A stretch of DNA of 64,000 nucleotides from NCBI GenBank assembly GCA_037501455.1, contig CM074857.1:108409501-108473500 (forward strand). Reading direction: 5' to 3'. Both the position numbers and the translations under genes were made by a program. The stretch's first letter is position 1. Every line of letters starts with the position of its first letter. This DNA is from Lantana camara (Eukaryota > Streptophyta > Magnoliopsida > Lamiales > Verbenaceae). Below are positions 34,152 to 46,523 of the stretch, one piece after another. Under the pieces are notes generated by a model. The model made no database searches and was not told the origin of the DNA. It saw only the letters and a program-made list of their open reading frames with translations.

Positions 34152-36366
34152 TGTTGGGAATAGTGCCCTGAAAATTCAATTTGTTGAATTAATTAAACTG
34201 AATTTACAGCGAGTTGTGAGTATTTCACATATTGATAATTAATGGCGTGTGTTGGTATTCTTATATGAAATGTGTTTCATAGGAAAAGACTTTGAATACC
34301 AAAATCACGTGTCATTAAAGTTCTAGTCGATAAAATAAGAATATGTTCTTATCAAGACTATAACGTGGTTATATATAAGATGATTAGTCTTTCATCATAG
34401 GGAATGGTGATTCCAATTATAACACGTTGATGATTTTCAATAGGATTGGAAACATCGGACTGGACCACTGAGATTATTTATTTTATACTGCTATCTAAAA
34501 TGAATGAAATCTCAGGAAGTATTGTACTCTTAATCCTGATAATGTTTCGCCTTTAGGCATGTAGTGTTAGTCACTATAATATACTCGAAGTGAGGTCTCA
34601 GTAACCGGTGGCCAAAATACTTTGTACGTTCGATGACAACATGAAATGTGCTAAAGAGTTATATTGATCGAGGAATCTACGGCCTTGCTGGAAGGTAAAA
34701 GATATCCCTGAAATAGATTTGCAAAAGTTCGAATTAAGACTTTGGCCAAAGCACTTCGCGTGATATGTCACCGAAGTTGTATGTTGAATGTGTTTCACAT
34801 ACAGAGAATTTGAACTTAAGGCGAATCAATAAATTTTAAATTAGAGATGAAAAATAAACGATAGTAGTTGCAATTTATTTTTCATGGATATCTACACGGA
34901 GGAGTGAAATGCGAAATTATTCTAGATTGAGAAGTTCGTGAATAATTTAATTAATTTTAAAGTGCAACAATATTTATTTAGTGGAATTAAATATTGTTAA
35001 ACGGTAATTAATTATTATCATGGGATGATAATCTATTAACCCGTTTGGAGCTAAAATTAATTAGTCCTGCAGGTTCCCCTGCAAGCCCCAATTGAAAACC
35101 TGAAGAGAAAATATTAAAAGGAGAAAGAAAAATGATTTTTCAAAGTGTTTGAAAATAGCCAAGGGATTTATTTTAAGAAAATAAATCAAGTTCCAAAGAG
35201 TTGGAAATGACTAGAATTTTATTTTGGAGAAAATAAAATTTTAATTAAAAAATAATAATAATATGACGTGGCACCCGACATGTCACGCCACGTCAGCAGA
35301 CTGGGCCCCAGATGGCGCTGACTGGGCGCCGCGTGGCGCACCACTTGTGCGGCTAGGATCGCTCCACGTTAGCAACCATGTACGGTCCAGATGCGATCTG
35401 GGCGGGCGGGTCAACGGTTCGGTCAAACTGGTTTCGAATAGGGTAAAAAAAGTATGGTCACGGATAGGGTCGGACGGGGTCCGGTCCGGGTAGGACCAGA
35501 CCCCGACACATGTCAGTCTCTGGTTAGGCTACGCGTTTCAACACGCGCCAACCACTTGGCCGGCTTGTGTCGGTGCGTTCGGCCATGTGTCGGTGCGGGG
35601 TTGGCGGGGTTGTGTCCGCAGCAGAGAGAGCTACCACGTGGCATGCTCCGTTGGTCAGATTCCACACGGTTTGTACGCGGTTTGCAAAATGACCAAAATA
35701 CCCTTTCATTTATGTGTAAAATGACCGTTTTACCCTACGTTTTATGCCTATAAATAGGCTGATCCCCTTGCCAATTTTCTCATTCAATTTTGGGAGAGGT
35801 TTTGGCTAGTTCTTAGCTTTGAAACCATATCCCTTTTCTCCTAGTTAATTTCGATTTATTTTGGAATTAATTTTAATTAGGTGTTTATATAAAACGCCTA
35901 ATTTCGGGAGATTAAACCCTGAAAAAGATTTTCTAGTTTAAAGTTTATTTTCTCTAAGTATTTAGAGAAATACTTTCGGAGCCCACACTCCGCGAGTTTC
36001 TCTGGGGTTATTGCAGGGAAGCTCTGCCGGTTTCACGAGGAGATCGGGTATTGGGTTCACGGGAGGTGAATTCGGGAGTTGGAAAAATGCTGTTAGATAG
36101 CCACGTTTGCAGTACGGTAATATTTTACAGTTGTTTTATTTTAAGCATGATAAATTATATGCTCTTAAGTGTTAATTGCATGTTAGATATTTATCTACTT
36201 AAGTGATTTAAAATTTATTATCAATTGCATGTATATACTTGAGTAGATCCGGCTAGTCTTCCGCTATTGTATTAAAATGTGTTAGAAATATTTTAATACT
36301 TGTATTATAAACAAAATTTTGAAATGTGCTCCCGTACCGCTACTGTTCTTGGCCCACCTCCCAGTA
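34152..36366 (+). repeat. 3' LTR of the copia element
   Basis: 2215 bp, the pair of 27137-29325 with scattered differences. An extra stretch near 35560-35600 (GTCGGTGCGTTCGGCCATG) looks like a small local duplication. Confidence 0.92.
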
Positions 36367-37298
36367 TTAATGACCTCAACTTTAGATTTATCAACTTCAA
36401 TACCATGTGCAGAGACAATGTGACCCAATATTAGGCCTTTATCGACCATGAAGTGACACTTTTCATAGTTCAAAACCAAATTTGTTTCAATGCAACGTTT
36501 CAATATTGTAGCAAGATTATTGAGGCATTCATCAAAAGAATTTCCATAAACTGTGAAGTCATCCATGAATACCTCAATAATATGCTCAACATATTCAGAA
36601 AATATACTTACCATACACTTTTGAAAGGTGGCCGGTGCTTTGCAAAGTCCAAAGGGCATTCGTCTAAATGCAAAAGTCTCGAATGCACACGTAAAAATAG
36701 TTTTTCCTTGATCTTCGGGTATCACGGGAATCTGATAGAATCCTGAATAACCATCAAGACAATAATAGTGAGTTTTCCCAGCTAATCGTTCGAGCATTTG
36801 ATCAATAAAAGGGAGGAGGAAGTGATCTTTTTTAGTAAGAGCATTAAAACCTCTATAATCCATACACACCCTCCAATCATTTTGAACTCTAGTAGGAACT
36901 AACTCACCATCTTTGTTCTCAACAACAGTAATTCCCGTTTTCTTGGGTACAACCGGAACAGGACTTACCCACTTGCTATCGGATATTGGATAGATCATAC
37001 CTGCATCAAGGAGCTTGATGATTTCCTTTTTCACTACCTCCATCATTGGTGCGTTTAGTCTGCGTTGTGCCTCTCGACGTGGTTTGGCACCTTCCTCTAA
37101 AATGATCTTATGTATGGACGTGGAAGGACTGAGACCTTTGATGTCAGCAATGGTCCAGCCAATCACCTGTTTGTACTCCCGAAGTACTCTGATCAGTTTC
37201 TCCTCTTCTAGACTGTCAAGTTTGCTGGCTATGATCACTGGTAGTGTCTCTCCATTACCTAAATAGTCGTATTTCAAGTGTTCAGGATGTGTCTTGGG
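36367..37298 (-). pseudogene. Athila polymerase, first part: reverse transcriptase
   Basis: A long open stretch with the RT core: KWVSPVPVVPKK, DWRVCMDYRGFNALTKKDHF, CLDGYSGFYQI, MPFGLCKAPATFQ and the catalytic FMDD. It ends at VEVI where the copia TSD interrupts it. This is the best preserved piece of the element, but it lacks its C-terminal continuation and is out of frame with the protease region upstream. Confidence 0.9.
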
Positions 37299-37425
37299 TT
37301 CCAGCTTTGGGGCCTACAAAATTGAAGGTAACAGTTTAGTTTCAAACCTAGATAGCTCAATAGGTACAAATTTCGAACTTGTAGCATGAAGAGCTTCCAA
37401 AGCATAAGCCATATCAAGTATATCT

Positions 37426-38128
37426 TCAGAAAGATCGAAGTTCACCAAATTTTTTTACCCTATCAATGGACATGCTATGCCATAAAGCATAATTCAATTC
37501 ATCATAATGGTTCAAAGTAAACACTTTATTAGTCAAGTTTTCAATGATATCAATATTGTAAACACAAGACGTATCATCAACATGTTTCAAAGCATCATAC
37601 ATATTAAACTTGACCATTTCACCATCAAACTCTAAAGTTAAAGAACCACTATGAACATCAATTTTAGCTTTAGCCGTACTAAGAAAAGTCCTACCCAATA
37701 AAGAAATCAGCGGGAAAAATCAACTCACTAACTTGAACCAACACATCCTCCGAGACACCTTTGGGATAAACAATTGACCTATCAGCTAATTGAATAATAA
37801 CTCCTGTACTAGCTAACGGACCAAGACCCAAGGAAGTATACACAGACAAAGACATCACATTGATAGAAGCTCCCAAGTCACACATAGCCTTACCAATACC
37901 AATATTACCAATCTTGCACGGAATAGAAAAGATACCTCTATCGCGACATGTAGGTGGTAATTTCCTTTGTAAGACTGCTGAAATATTCTCACCAACACTC
38001 ACTTTCTCATTACCTGTCAACTTACGCTTATTCGTGCATAATTCCTTAAGGAATTTGGCATAGCTTGGAACCTGTTCAATGGCCTCGAGGAGTGGAATGT
38101 TTACTTTGACCTTTTCAAAGAGCTCCAT
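37426..38128 (-). pseudogene. Athila aspartic protease region
   Basis: The frame 38128-37691 carries KAMCDLGASINVM, the Athila-type retropepsin active site (D-L-G in place of D-T/S-G), then a stop. The continuation 37698-37426 (MGRTFLSTAKAKIDVHSG) is in another frame, so a frameshift separates the two. Confidence 0.82.
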
Positions 38129-38135
38129 AATACTC

Positions 38136-38867
38136 TTATCCTCTCTGTCCTTCTTGCTCTGAGCTAACCTTTTTAGGAAATGGTGGTGGAACTATCAAAG
38201 GTTTCGGTTTTTGAGTATTTTCAGCTGGTCTAGAATTCTGTCCGTGATCACTGGCAGGCTCCTTCTCAATCTCCTTTTCAGTTTCTGCATTAGAGCCCTG
38301 TTCCTGGTAACCTTTGGGATTCCTGTCGACTGGAGGTTGCAATTTTTTCCCATTTCACAATACAATCGCACTCACATTGTACCTAGGGTCGTGTGTTTGC
38401 GACGGTAGTTTGCCTTGATTCTCCAATTTGCTAACCGATGATGCGATTTGTCCCACATGAGCCTCCAAGGTCTTTATAGTGTCCTCCATCTTTTGAATCC
38501 TGCTCGAGGTGTCCTGCTGATATTTCTCAGTATTAGTGGCCAGCATACGAACAATTTCACTAAGAGGCTTACCAGAACTCGGAGGGTGTTGTGGTTGTGG
38601 TTGTGGTGGAGGTGGACATAATTTCTGATTATTCGGTTGGTTGTTGGTATAGCTAAAATGCTGGTGGTACTTCCATCCGGGGTTGTAAGTGTTTGAGTAA
38701 GGATTGAACTTTCTCTGCTGAAAATCTATGGCATTCACATTTGCGGGTGTCTCCTCGTGGAGTGTAGGGCAAGTATCAGTTGGGTGCTCGGGGCTAGTGC
38801 AACTGCCACATACTATCGCAGGTGGATTAGTACGTATATTCATTTTTTGCACCAAAGTTGTTAGCAA
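38136..38867 (-). pseudogene. Athila gag, C-terminal part only
   Basis: Frame 38867-38355 holds a CCHC knuckle (CGSCTSPEHPTDTC), a Pro/Gln-rich stretch and a coiled-coil-like segment, ending at a stop. 38342-38136 continues in a second frame (Glu/Lys-rich). Only about 80 bp separate it from the primer site, so most of the capsid-coding N-terminal part has been deleted. Confidence 0.78.
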
Positions 38868-38952
38868 GACTTAATTTCATCGAGTGAATTTGCTTTTAAT
38901 GAACGAAGGCTCCTACGCATAAGAAAAGAAAACAAAATCAATTAATTACCAA

Positions 38953-38970
38953 TCCCCGGCAACGGCGCCA
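38953..38970 (-). other. Primer-binding site, tRNA-Asp type
   Basis: The plus strand reads TCCCCGGCAACGGCGCCA, the 3' end of plant tRNA-Asp including CCA, so the minus-strand RNA can pair with that tRNA. It lies 5 bp from the 5' LTR. tRNA-Asp primers are known for Athila elements. Confidence 0.88.
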
Positions 38971-38975
38971 AAAAT

Positions 38976-40464
38976 TGATGGATGTCGAGACCACCAAAAT
39001 TAAATCCCAAGTATCACACACAATTAACTTGTAAGATAGTGGCAAAAGGGTATAGATCCTCGAGGATTGAGTGAATTTGTGACTTTCAATATGCCAAGGA
39101 AACAAAACAAGGGGGAGGGTTTTGAGATTTTTTGATTAAACAAATAAATTAACTAAACAAATAACCAACAATTAAACTAAATAAGAACTTTGAATTAAAC
39201 TCAAATAAACTCAACAGACAACAGCTAGTCGGGACTTCCCTAGTCATGCATTAGACTACGATCATCGATTCAATTATTTTAACCAGTTTAACATTAGACT
39301 AGCTATGGTTACCAATTACCTCTGGCTCTCTCGTTTCTTCTTATTTCTAGGGTAATTAGAAGAAACTCCTAATAATCACCCCCTAGTTAACCGATAATCC
39401 TATCGAGACTCTCTCAAGGATTCATTTGAATTAACCACTTTAATAACTAAAAAAACATTAATCCTAATCAGTTTAGTACAAACTCATACCTCACTCAATT
39501 AGACCGAATTATTCCTCAACACGAATTCAGACAAACTTTATGCCCTAGTGCTGATTGCTACAATGCTACTTATTCAGTTAACGCCACCAATTAATTAACT
39601 AGCTATATGTGTATCAATAATTCCAAGACTTGGGCCCTAAATCAAAGAATTAAATTAACACACAATAACACGAAAATCGGGAATAAAATGGATAACATAA
39701 AGTAGCCAAATTAAAAGGAAGAATCTCACGAGTCTAATGCATAACATAAAAAAATCCCAATTAGAAAGAAACTTAGCAATTCATAACGAAATCAAACAAA
39801 CAAATACAAATAATCAACATAGTATTTCAATGTAAACGAATTAAGGAAAAGAGGAATAAACTAGTTTGATGCTCGAATTCTCTTCCTCCCGTACAAGTGA
39901 TGCTGCTGCGTTTTTTTCCTTCTAGGCCTGTCGTTACTATTGCGTGTTTCTTCAATAAGTAGTGCCAAAAGAGGTGTTAAAGTCTCTCTCCCACTCTTTC
40001 TCCCACGATCAAAATAATTATGGCCACTAACTCCACCAAGTGACACCATTAATCCCCAAGAACGTGTTGAACTACTGTAACGCCTGTAATCTTTGTCAAA
40101 ATCAGGGTTTGGGCTTGTGGATTTCTTCCTAAACGTGGCCAACCAATTAATAATTGGGCTCCCTTTCCAGAATAATGTATGGGCCTTCACTTGGTGATTA
40201 ATGATGGCCTCCCAAAGACTCAGACGTAACTAGACTTGGACTCAATTAATAGGCTAAACTTATTTTCTTCTTAAAGCCCATATCTGTCTCTATTAGCCAT
40301 CCTTCACGAATGCTGTTCAAAATACCAAAAAGCTCCAAAGTTTTGGCAACTAAAGGTTCCTAACAAGAAACACAAAATCAATCCATTATCCATAATTTAA
40401 ACCAAGTCAGGGGATAAATATAACAATATCAAGCTCAATTACGCAGCGAATATGCAACGTATCA
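38976..40464 (-). repeat. 5' LTR of the Athila-like element
   Basis: 1489 bp, ends TGAT and ATCA, followed by TSD AAATG at 40465-40469. Pairs with 21500-22994. Confidence 0.92.
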
Positions 40465-40469
40465 AAATG

Positions 40470-40714
40470 TCAAGCATTATATTAAATACAATAAATAATT
40501 AATACATAATCTATACATGAATATGAAAATAGTAATATATTTTATAACATATATATATATATATATTTATATTACATAAAATAAATGACGTATATATAAC
40601 ATATTCGATATATAATAGTAACATTATATTTACATATGAAAGTATATTATTACTCAAAATAAAAAATTTAAAATGTATATTTAATATAAAAATATTTTAA
40701 ATCATATACTTAAT

Positions 40715-40745
<31 letters not shown>

Positions 40746-41005
40746 GAATAATATTAATGAAATAAGTTTAAACTTTTTGTTTCATTTCTAATTTTTTACT
40801 CGGCGTACCAATCATAATAATGTTATAATAAAGTCATTTAATTCCTTTGTTCATTTCATTGCAAGCACTCGTTTTCTGCCTCATTCCATTCATGCATATC
40901 AATCATGCTGCAAGTGTATAAAATTCTAGAATAATTGTGTTGCGAAAAATATGTATGAGGAGAATGATAAAATGGCAAGAATAAAAGATTAACAAGAATA
41001 AATTA
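40470..41005. other. AT-rich DNA with (ATT)n microsatellite
   Basis: (ATT)n runs at about 40713-40744 and (AT)n near 40551-40567. The 40790-40960 part may be the right arm of the possible element around the Athila insertion. No gene seen. Confidence 0.5.
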
Positions 41006-43789
41006 GAGTTTATTTCGGAAAAATTGCAAAAAAAAAAAGGATCCCAACTAACCCATACTAGTATTTTTGGGACACATATTGCTCCGGCGACAAAAAAGAT
41101 CCCTTAACTCCCAAAATGTGTCAATTTAATGACAAACTCGCCGAAAATTACCAAATCATCACTGGAAATCAGTTGATGTGTCCAAGTTGATGACGTGGCA
41201 TTAGCACCCCTTGCCACATCATTTCAACATATTTTATGAAAATTTTTAAATCCACCTAATACACTTTAAATATTATAAAAAATATAAAAAAAAAATGAAT
41301 CTAAAAAATTTATTACTTTATTATTTACTATTACATTCAGAAAAATATATAAATATATTATGTATTTATATATAAATAAAAAATATATAAATATATTATC
41401 TATTTATACATATATAATATATGTATATTTATATATTATAATACATATATCTATATGTATATATTTAACAAATAATTAAAATTAATACTAAAATAATTTA
41501 TTTTGTCAAAGACCCTTATGCCCCTCATTCTCTAAGAATTTCTGCCTTTCTCTCCAACCCCCATCGGCGCCGCTTTCACCGTCACCACCGTCTCCGGCGC
41601 CCTCGCTTCTCCACCACAACCAGCTTTCACCATTGTCGTCCCCGATTCTCCACCAGAGCCAACCGCACACCACCACCATAACCAACTGCAAACCACCATT
41701 TACAACCACCACAACCCATCAAATTCACACACCCAAACACACAAAAACACAAAATACACCTGCACAAACTCAAATCCAATCACACACACAAACACAATCA
41801 GATCTCCATACACACAGATCCACACTTGGGAAGAAGTGGAGGTGCTGCGTCGGAGTGGCCTCGGTATGCGTTGGAGGTGAGACGTCGATGAGCGTCGGAG
41901 TGCTGTGGTGGTGTTGCGACGAGACACCGTCGGGGTACAGTGGTGGTACATCGATTGTTGTCACTATTTCTCAACCTATCATACACTGAACTTTGGCTTA
42001 TGAGGCCTCAATTCTTCGTTAAACCTCATCCAGACATGACTAGTCCTGGGAAGGTGTTAAACTTGAAAGAGTCTCAAGATATGTTGGTTTTCGAATTAGA
42101 AAACCGGTTTCAATAAAAATTACCCAAGTGCAAGCTACGTATGTAGTACACTAGGTGTCGAACCTCGAGGAAGGGAAATCAATGACCACTGTATACTTTA
42201 TCTCTAATCTAAAGACCAAACACAAATCAAGTTGGTAAGCTATACTTCTAACAAAGAATTCAAACAATTAACTAAACGCAATCAAAGAATAAAAATTCAA
42301 ACACACGGTTAGAAACTCAAGAGACGACCGAGGCAGGGGAGTAACAAACTATTTGGAATCGTGCCCTTAAAGCTGTGTTGTTGCTTTACTATTTCCTTGT
42401 AAAATCACAAACAGTCTTTGAATAATAAACGAAATGATTTTGCTCATAGACAATCACTTCTTTATGTGCTTATTTATATCTGTTTGGGTTTGACTGTATT
42501 TTGCATGTGTTGAACTCCCCTAATCCGATGAGGCCATTAAGAACTTTGCCCTTATAGGAACGACACATGAAATAAGTTCTTAACTCTGTAGGCGAAGATT
42601 AGAAACTTCTCCAAGTTGATGAGTCCGACAGACAGTGGGAGTGTCGACCTTGACTCTGTTGAGACTTTCTTATGTGATTATATCCTTGTGAAGGATCATT
42701 TAGTTTCATAGAGTGATAAGTGCATGCGATGATGCGTTCATAATACATAAGGGTGGTTGTTACAAGAACTTTAACACTGAGATGTCCCGCGTGAGAACAT
42801 TCCTAAATGGGAAAGGAAGTTTCCAGAAACTTCCAGATTAGGAAATATCTCACAAGTTAATGACGTGGTTAATAATCCTTTGACTTGAGATTCTGTAATG
42901 TCTCATATGAGCCAACTCTGTAATCTTTGATATAGGCTCAAAAGGGTGTCGCTATATAGACACCTGAACCACAACCTATGTTGGGATTATACAAGTGGCA
43001 TATGTAGAATTAGTGGAATCAATAAAGGACCTACAGTTGTTAAGAACAAGAATGATTTCTTATTGATTAAGTTGTTCATAGTCCATTAAATATTAAACCC
43101 TTGGCCAAGGTGGATAAAAGATCAAAACATCAAGAAAATGAAGTTTTCTTGGATTGAGATCTAAATGGATATGAAACGAACTTAACTTTAAAGATCAAGA
43201 ATAGTAAGGTTCTAAGTTTTATTCCCATGCCTTTGTTCTTGATTGAGAGATGGAGTTGTAGGAGGATCGTGTTTCACTGATTGTCATTGACTAAAAGGTT
43301 CTTCGATTCATTTCTTTATTCGGCTAGGAGTTACACACCATTGCTAGATTACGGTAGCGTCATCTGTGAACTGATTAATTAATTATAAGAATTAATTAAT
43401 TAGTGTCACTGCTAATTGAATAATGAACCTAAAGGGTCACACACAAATGCCAGGTCACGTGGGTTTTGGTAGGAAGTTAATTGGATTAATGAAGGATCAA
43501 AGTGTTGATCGAAATGGGGCCACGAACACGTGGACCCTAGCCACGTGTCATGTACACATGACCTTACACGTGGCATTAAACGTGTGATTTAATTCACACG
43601 TCAGTTGTTTTCTTGAATTAATTAATTAAATTATTAATTAATTAATTTTGGTCTTTTAATTAATTATGAAATAATTGTTAAGTCCAATCTCTAAATAATT
43701 AATTATGAATTAAGTTATTTATTGAATCTTGATATTTGACTTTATGTAAGATAAGGTTGAAAAGTCAAACTTCCTATAGTAGGAAAGAG

Positions 43790-45228
43790 TAAGGATGGCA
43801 ATGAGCCGAGCCTGCTCGCGAGCCTTGCGAGCTAGCTCATGCAAAGTTCAGGATTAGGTTCGCTAGGGATGAGCCAAGCCGAGCCTGTTCGTGGGCTCGT
43901 GAGCTGACGAACCATAAGGCTGCCGCTCTCTTCCTAGCCTACCACCGACGAGTGCTACAGTCTAATCCACCACGCACCTCATCCGTCTCCGACCGCAGCG
44001 CCACCTATGCTTTCTCCGACAGTAACTCTATCTCCAATCCAACACGCAATTCCTCCGTCTCCAATAGCCACCACCACGCTCACCAGTTCAGCACCATGCA
44101 CTGCACACCTCTGTTGTCCACACTTTGCATTCCAGATTTAAAGGTAACAATTGAAATTTGATGTTTAATGGTTGATATTTGATTTTTAATGGTTGATATT
44201 TGATGATTAATGGTTGAAAATTTTCATGTTTCATGGCTGAAAATTAATGTTTGTTGGCTGAAATTTTGATGATTAATGGCCGAAATTTGACGTTTAATGT
44301 TTGAAATTTATGATTAATGGCTAAAAGTTTCAAGTTTAATGGTTGAAAGTTGATGGAAATTGATGAAATTGAAGATTAATGATTTTTAATGGCTGAAAGT
44401 TTCATTGCTGAAATGCGATGTTTAATGGCTGAAATTTTATGTTTAATGGCCGAAAGTTTGATGCATATTGGCTGAAGTTGATTTTTAGTGGCTGCAAATT
44501 GTTGTTTAATTGACTGAAATACATGTTTAAAGGACTGAAATTCATGTTTAATGGCTGAAAGTTGTTGTTTAATGGCTGAGATTGATTGAGAAAGCGTTAC
44601 GGTGTCAAGTGTAACATCGATGTAAGTAATTTCATAATAAACATTATAAATCTTTTTCTATGACATTTATTAACTTTATTAATGTTTTATAAATTTTCAG
44701 GAAGAAGGACAATAACTATCGACTTACCGAACATTGGACTTGAGAAATGATTAAGTGAGGTACATTTATTAACTTTATTAATGTTTTATTAATTTAGTGC
44801 TTTGTCTTAATTTAGTTTATGCAGGAGAGATGAAGAGAGATGTCAAAAAGGAGTTGTTCGTTGTTCTTATGTTTTATTTGAATGAATCTTGTTACATTTT
44901 TATGGTTTATTTGAAAGAATAATGCTGCACTTTATGGATGTTTAATTCGATGAATGTTGCTGCACATTATATGGACTGCACTTTTATGTTTATTTGAATG
45001 AATGAATGTTTTAATTATGGAATGAATGTTTCTGGCTTGGTGCACTTTGGCAAATAAAAAAAAAAAAAAAAGGAAAATTCATGCATGCAAATCCTGGTTC
45101 TCGAGCCGAGCCAGAAAATCCTAGCTCGCTGGCTCGCAAATCAGGTTTGAAACCCTTAAATTTCCTGTGAGCCCGAGCCCGAACCTCTAAAAAATGCTAA
45201 GGCTCGGCTCGGTTCGTTGCCATGTCTA
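43790..45228. mobile_element. hAT-like non-autonomous element
   Basis: Ends TAAGGATGGCAATGAGCC and the complement of TAGACATGGCAACGAACC form TIRs typical of plant hAT MITEs. Flanking 8-mers GGAAAGAG (43782-43789) and GGAGAGAG (45229-45236) differ at one position. The subterminal GAGCCGAGCC words are repeated in inverse at both ends. No transposase domain is seen; a 69-codon Ser/Asn/Pro-rich frame at 43952-44161 has no known relative. Confidence 0.8.
44155..44590. repeat. Degenerate minisatellite inside the hAT-like element
   Basis: Around sixteen imperfect units of about 22-30 bp built on TTTAATGGCTGAAA with variable spacers, all in the same orientation. Confidence 0.8.
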
Positions 45229-46001
45229 GGAGAGAGAAGGATCTCTTGCATTATCTTGGAGAACAAGATATGATTTTATTTTCAATTAAAAGATAATAAT
45301 TAATTAGTGAATTAGTGAGCAAGAAATCAAAGCCCATTAGGTTTAGGAAACCCTAACGGGTTCGAGCCATTCTTGTATAAGTACAAGGGGTGGGACTTTT
45401 CTTACACTTTAGACCAATATTCTTAAAGCGTTAATTGATTTTGAGAAAATTAAAAGAAAAGTTTTCAAAGAAAATCTCCTAGCCAAAACACAAGCCACAG
45501 AACTTGCATTCTCAATAGCTTGATCGTGATCTAGGACTGGTGTGGATCCGCTTTGGAGGATTACCTACTTTGGGATCTTTTCGAGGACCATTCGAGGGAC
45601 AATCGCATGAAGGGTGTTTGATAGGCGGTATCAATATCACTAGAAAGTTTCAATCTTCGTAAGTTTCTTGAAACCCTTATTAGATTCGAAACGAACATTG
45701 CAAGTTTTAAGATTCGCTTTTGGAAATTTTTTTAAAATTCTTCTTTGCAAACTCTGTGTTTTCCAACACAAATATGCATTCATAAATCTAATATAATACC
45801 CGATTGACAAGTGCAATTCTACAGCCTAGTTACTAAAATTCAATGTATCCTCTTTCAAGGTTTACATGAGTGTTAACATAGTTTTAAAGTTGTTTGCCCA
45901 ATCACTAATAACCAAGGTAACCAATTACACAAAACTAGTGTAATTCAAATTCTAGCGGCTTGGCATGAAATAAAAATTCCAGTTGTATGGAATAAGAAAT
46001 A

Positions 46002-46346
46002 GGGCAATTTACATCTGGGTCTCCTGAGGTTTGGCGTAATTACAAATTAATCCCTGCACTTCCAGAAATTACATACAACTACCCTACTGTTTTCTTCCGT
46101 TAGAGGTCCCTGGACGCCGTTATAGTTCCGTCCAAAAAATTATCCTGAATATTACAAAAAAGTCCCTGTATTTTACAAAATGTTACAAAACGAGCCCTCA
46201 AGAATACCCAGATTTGGATGGAACTATAACGGCGTCCAGGGACTTCTAACGGAAGGAAACAGTAGGGTAGTTGTATGTAATTTCTGGAAGTGCAGGGATT
46301 AATTTGTAATTACGTCAAACCTCAGGGGACCAGATGTAAATTGCCC
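46002..46346. mobile_element. MULE-type foldback MITE, well preserved
   Basis: Perfect 9-bp TSD TAAGAAATA (45993-46001 and 46347-46355). The 345-bp element is an almost perfect inverted repeat with ends GGGCAATTTACATCTGG; arms of about 130 bp differ at only a few positions. It is inserted in the Athila-like LTR. Confidence 0.93.
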
Positions 46347-46523
46347 TAAGAAATAAATCTTTCGATAATTAGGCAAATCTAGGTTATGCTAAGGATGGCC
46401 AATCCATTGCAATCAAATAAAGCCAAGTTTTCAAAACCAAGAATTAGCACAAGTCATTCAAGCATTATATCAAACACTTAGCATGCAAGTTCTATTACTC
46501 TCCTAGCCCTAGGAATTTAGCCA

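Larger units (their letters stand above)
27137..36366 (+). mobile_element. Ty1/copia retrotransposon nested in the Athila RT
   Basis: TSD TTAAT at 27132-27136 and 36367-36371. LTRs are 27137-29325 and 34152-36366, starting TGTTGGGAATAGTG and ending CCCAGTA. The initiator tRNA-Met primer site follows the left LTR and a purine tract precedes the right one, giving plus orientation. The LTRs (about 2.2 kb) are long against a 4.8-kb internal region that is heavily mutated. Confidence 0.93.
21500..40464 (-). mobile_element. Athila-like Ty3/gypsy retrotransposon with nested copia
   Basis: Perfect 5-bp TSD AAATG (21495-21499, 40465-40469), LTRs of 1495 and 1489 bp with TGAT/ATCA ends, a tRNA-Asp primer site beside the right-hand LTR and a polypurine tract beside the left-hand one, so transcription runs leftwards. 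Internal coding is gag C-terminal part, protease with CDLGASIN, RT, RNase H and integrase. The RT is interrupted by a copia element (TSD TTAAT). There are several frameshifts and the N-terminal part of gag is missing, so it is not autonomous. Confidence 0.93.
21050..40960. mobile_element. Possible old TIR element surrounding the Athila insertion
   Basis: The left arm (GGGAATGAAATGAACG, then TGATTGGTAAC at about 21080-21140) resembles the reverse complement of the right arm (GCAATGAAATGAAC, then ATGATTGGTAC at about 40800-40870). AT-rich sequence lies between each arm and the retrotransposon. It could be a PIF/Harbinger- or hAT-like MITE. The match is weak and no TSD was identified. Confidence 0.3.
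42350..45768 (+). mobile_element. Copia solo LTR carrying a hAT insertion
   Basis: Starts TATTTGGAATCGTGCCC (a mutated TGTT start) and ends TTTTCCAACA. Flanks are CAAAC (42345-42349) and CAAAT (45769-45773). Blocks such as GTGAGAACATTCCTAAATGG and TTCCAGATTAGGAAATATCT are shared with 55154-57066. Without the hAT insertion the length is about 1.97 kb, close to that copy's 1.91 kb. Confidence 0.85.

Noticed and set aside
38953..38970. Match to the 3' end of tRNA-Asp, possible tRNA gene
   Set aside because: Only the 18-nt acceptor part is present, immediately beside an LTR; it is the primer-binding site.
41506..41989. Short Pro/Thr/His frames on both strands
   Set aside because: Arise from CCACC and CA-rich sequence in the MULE core; not supported as genes, though noted as a possible captured fragment.
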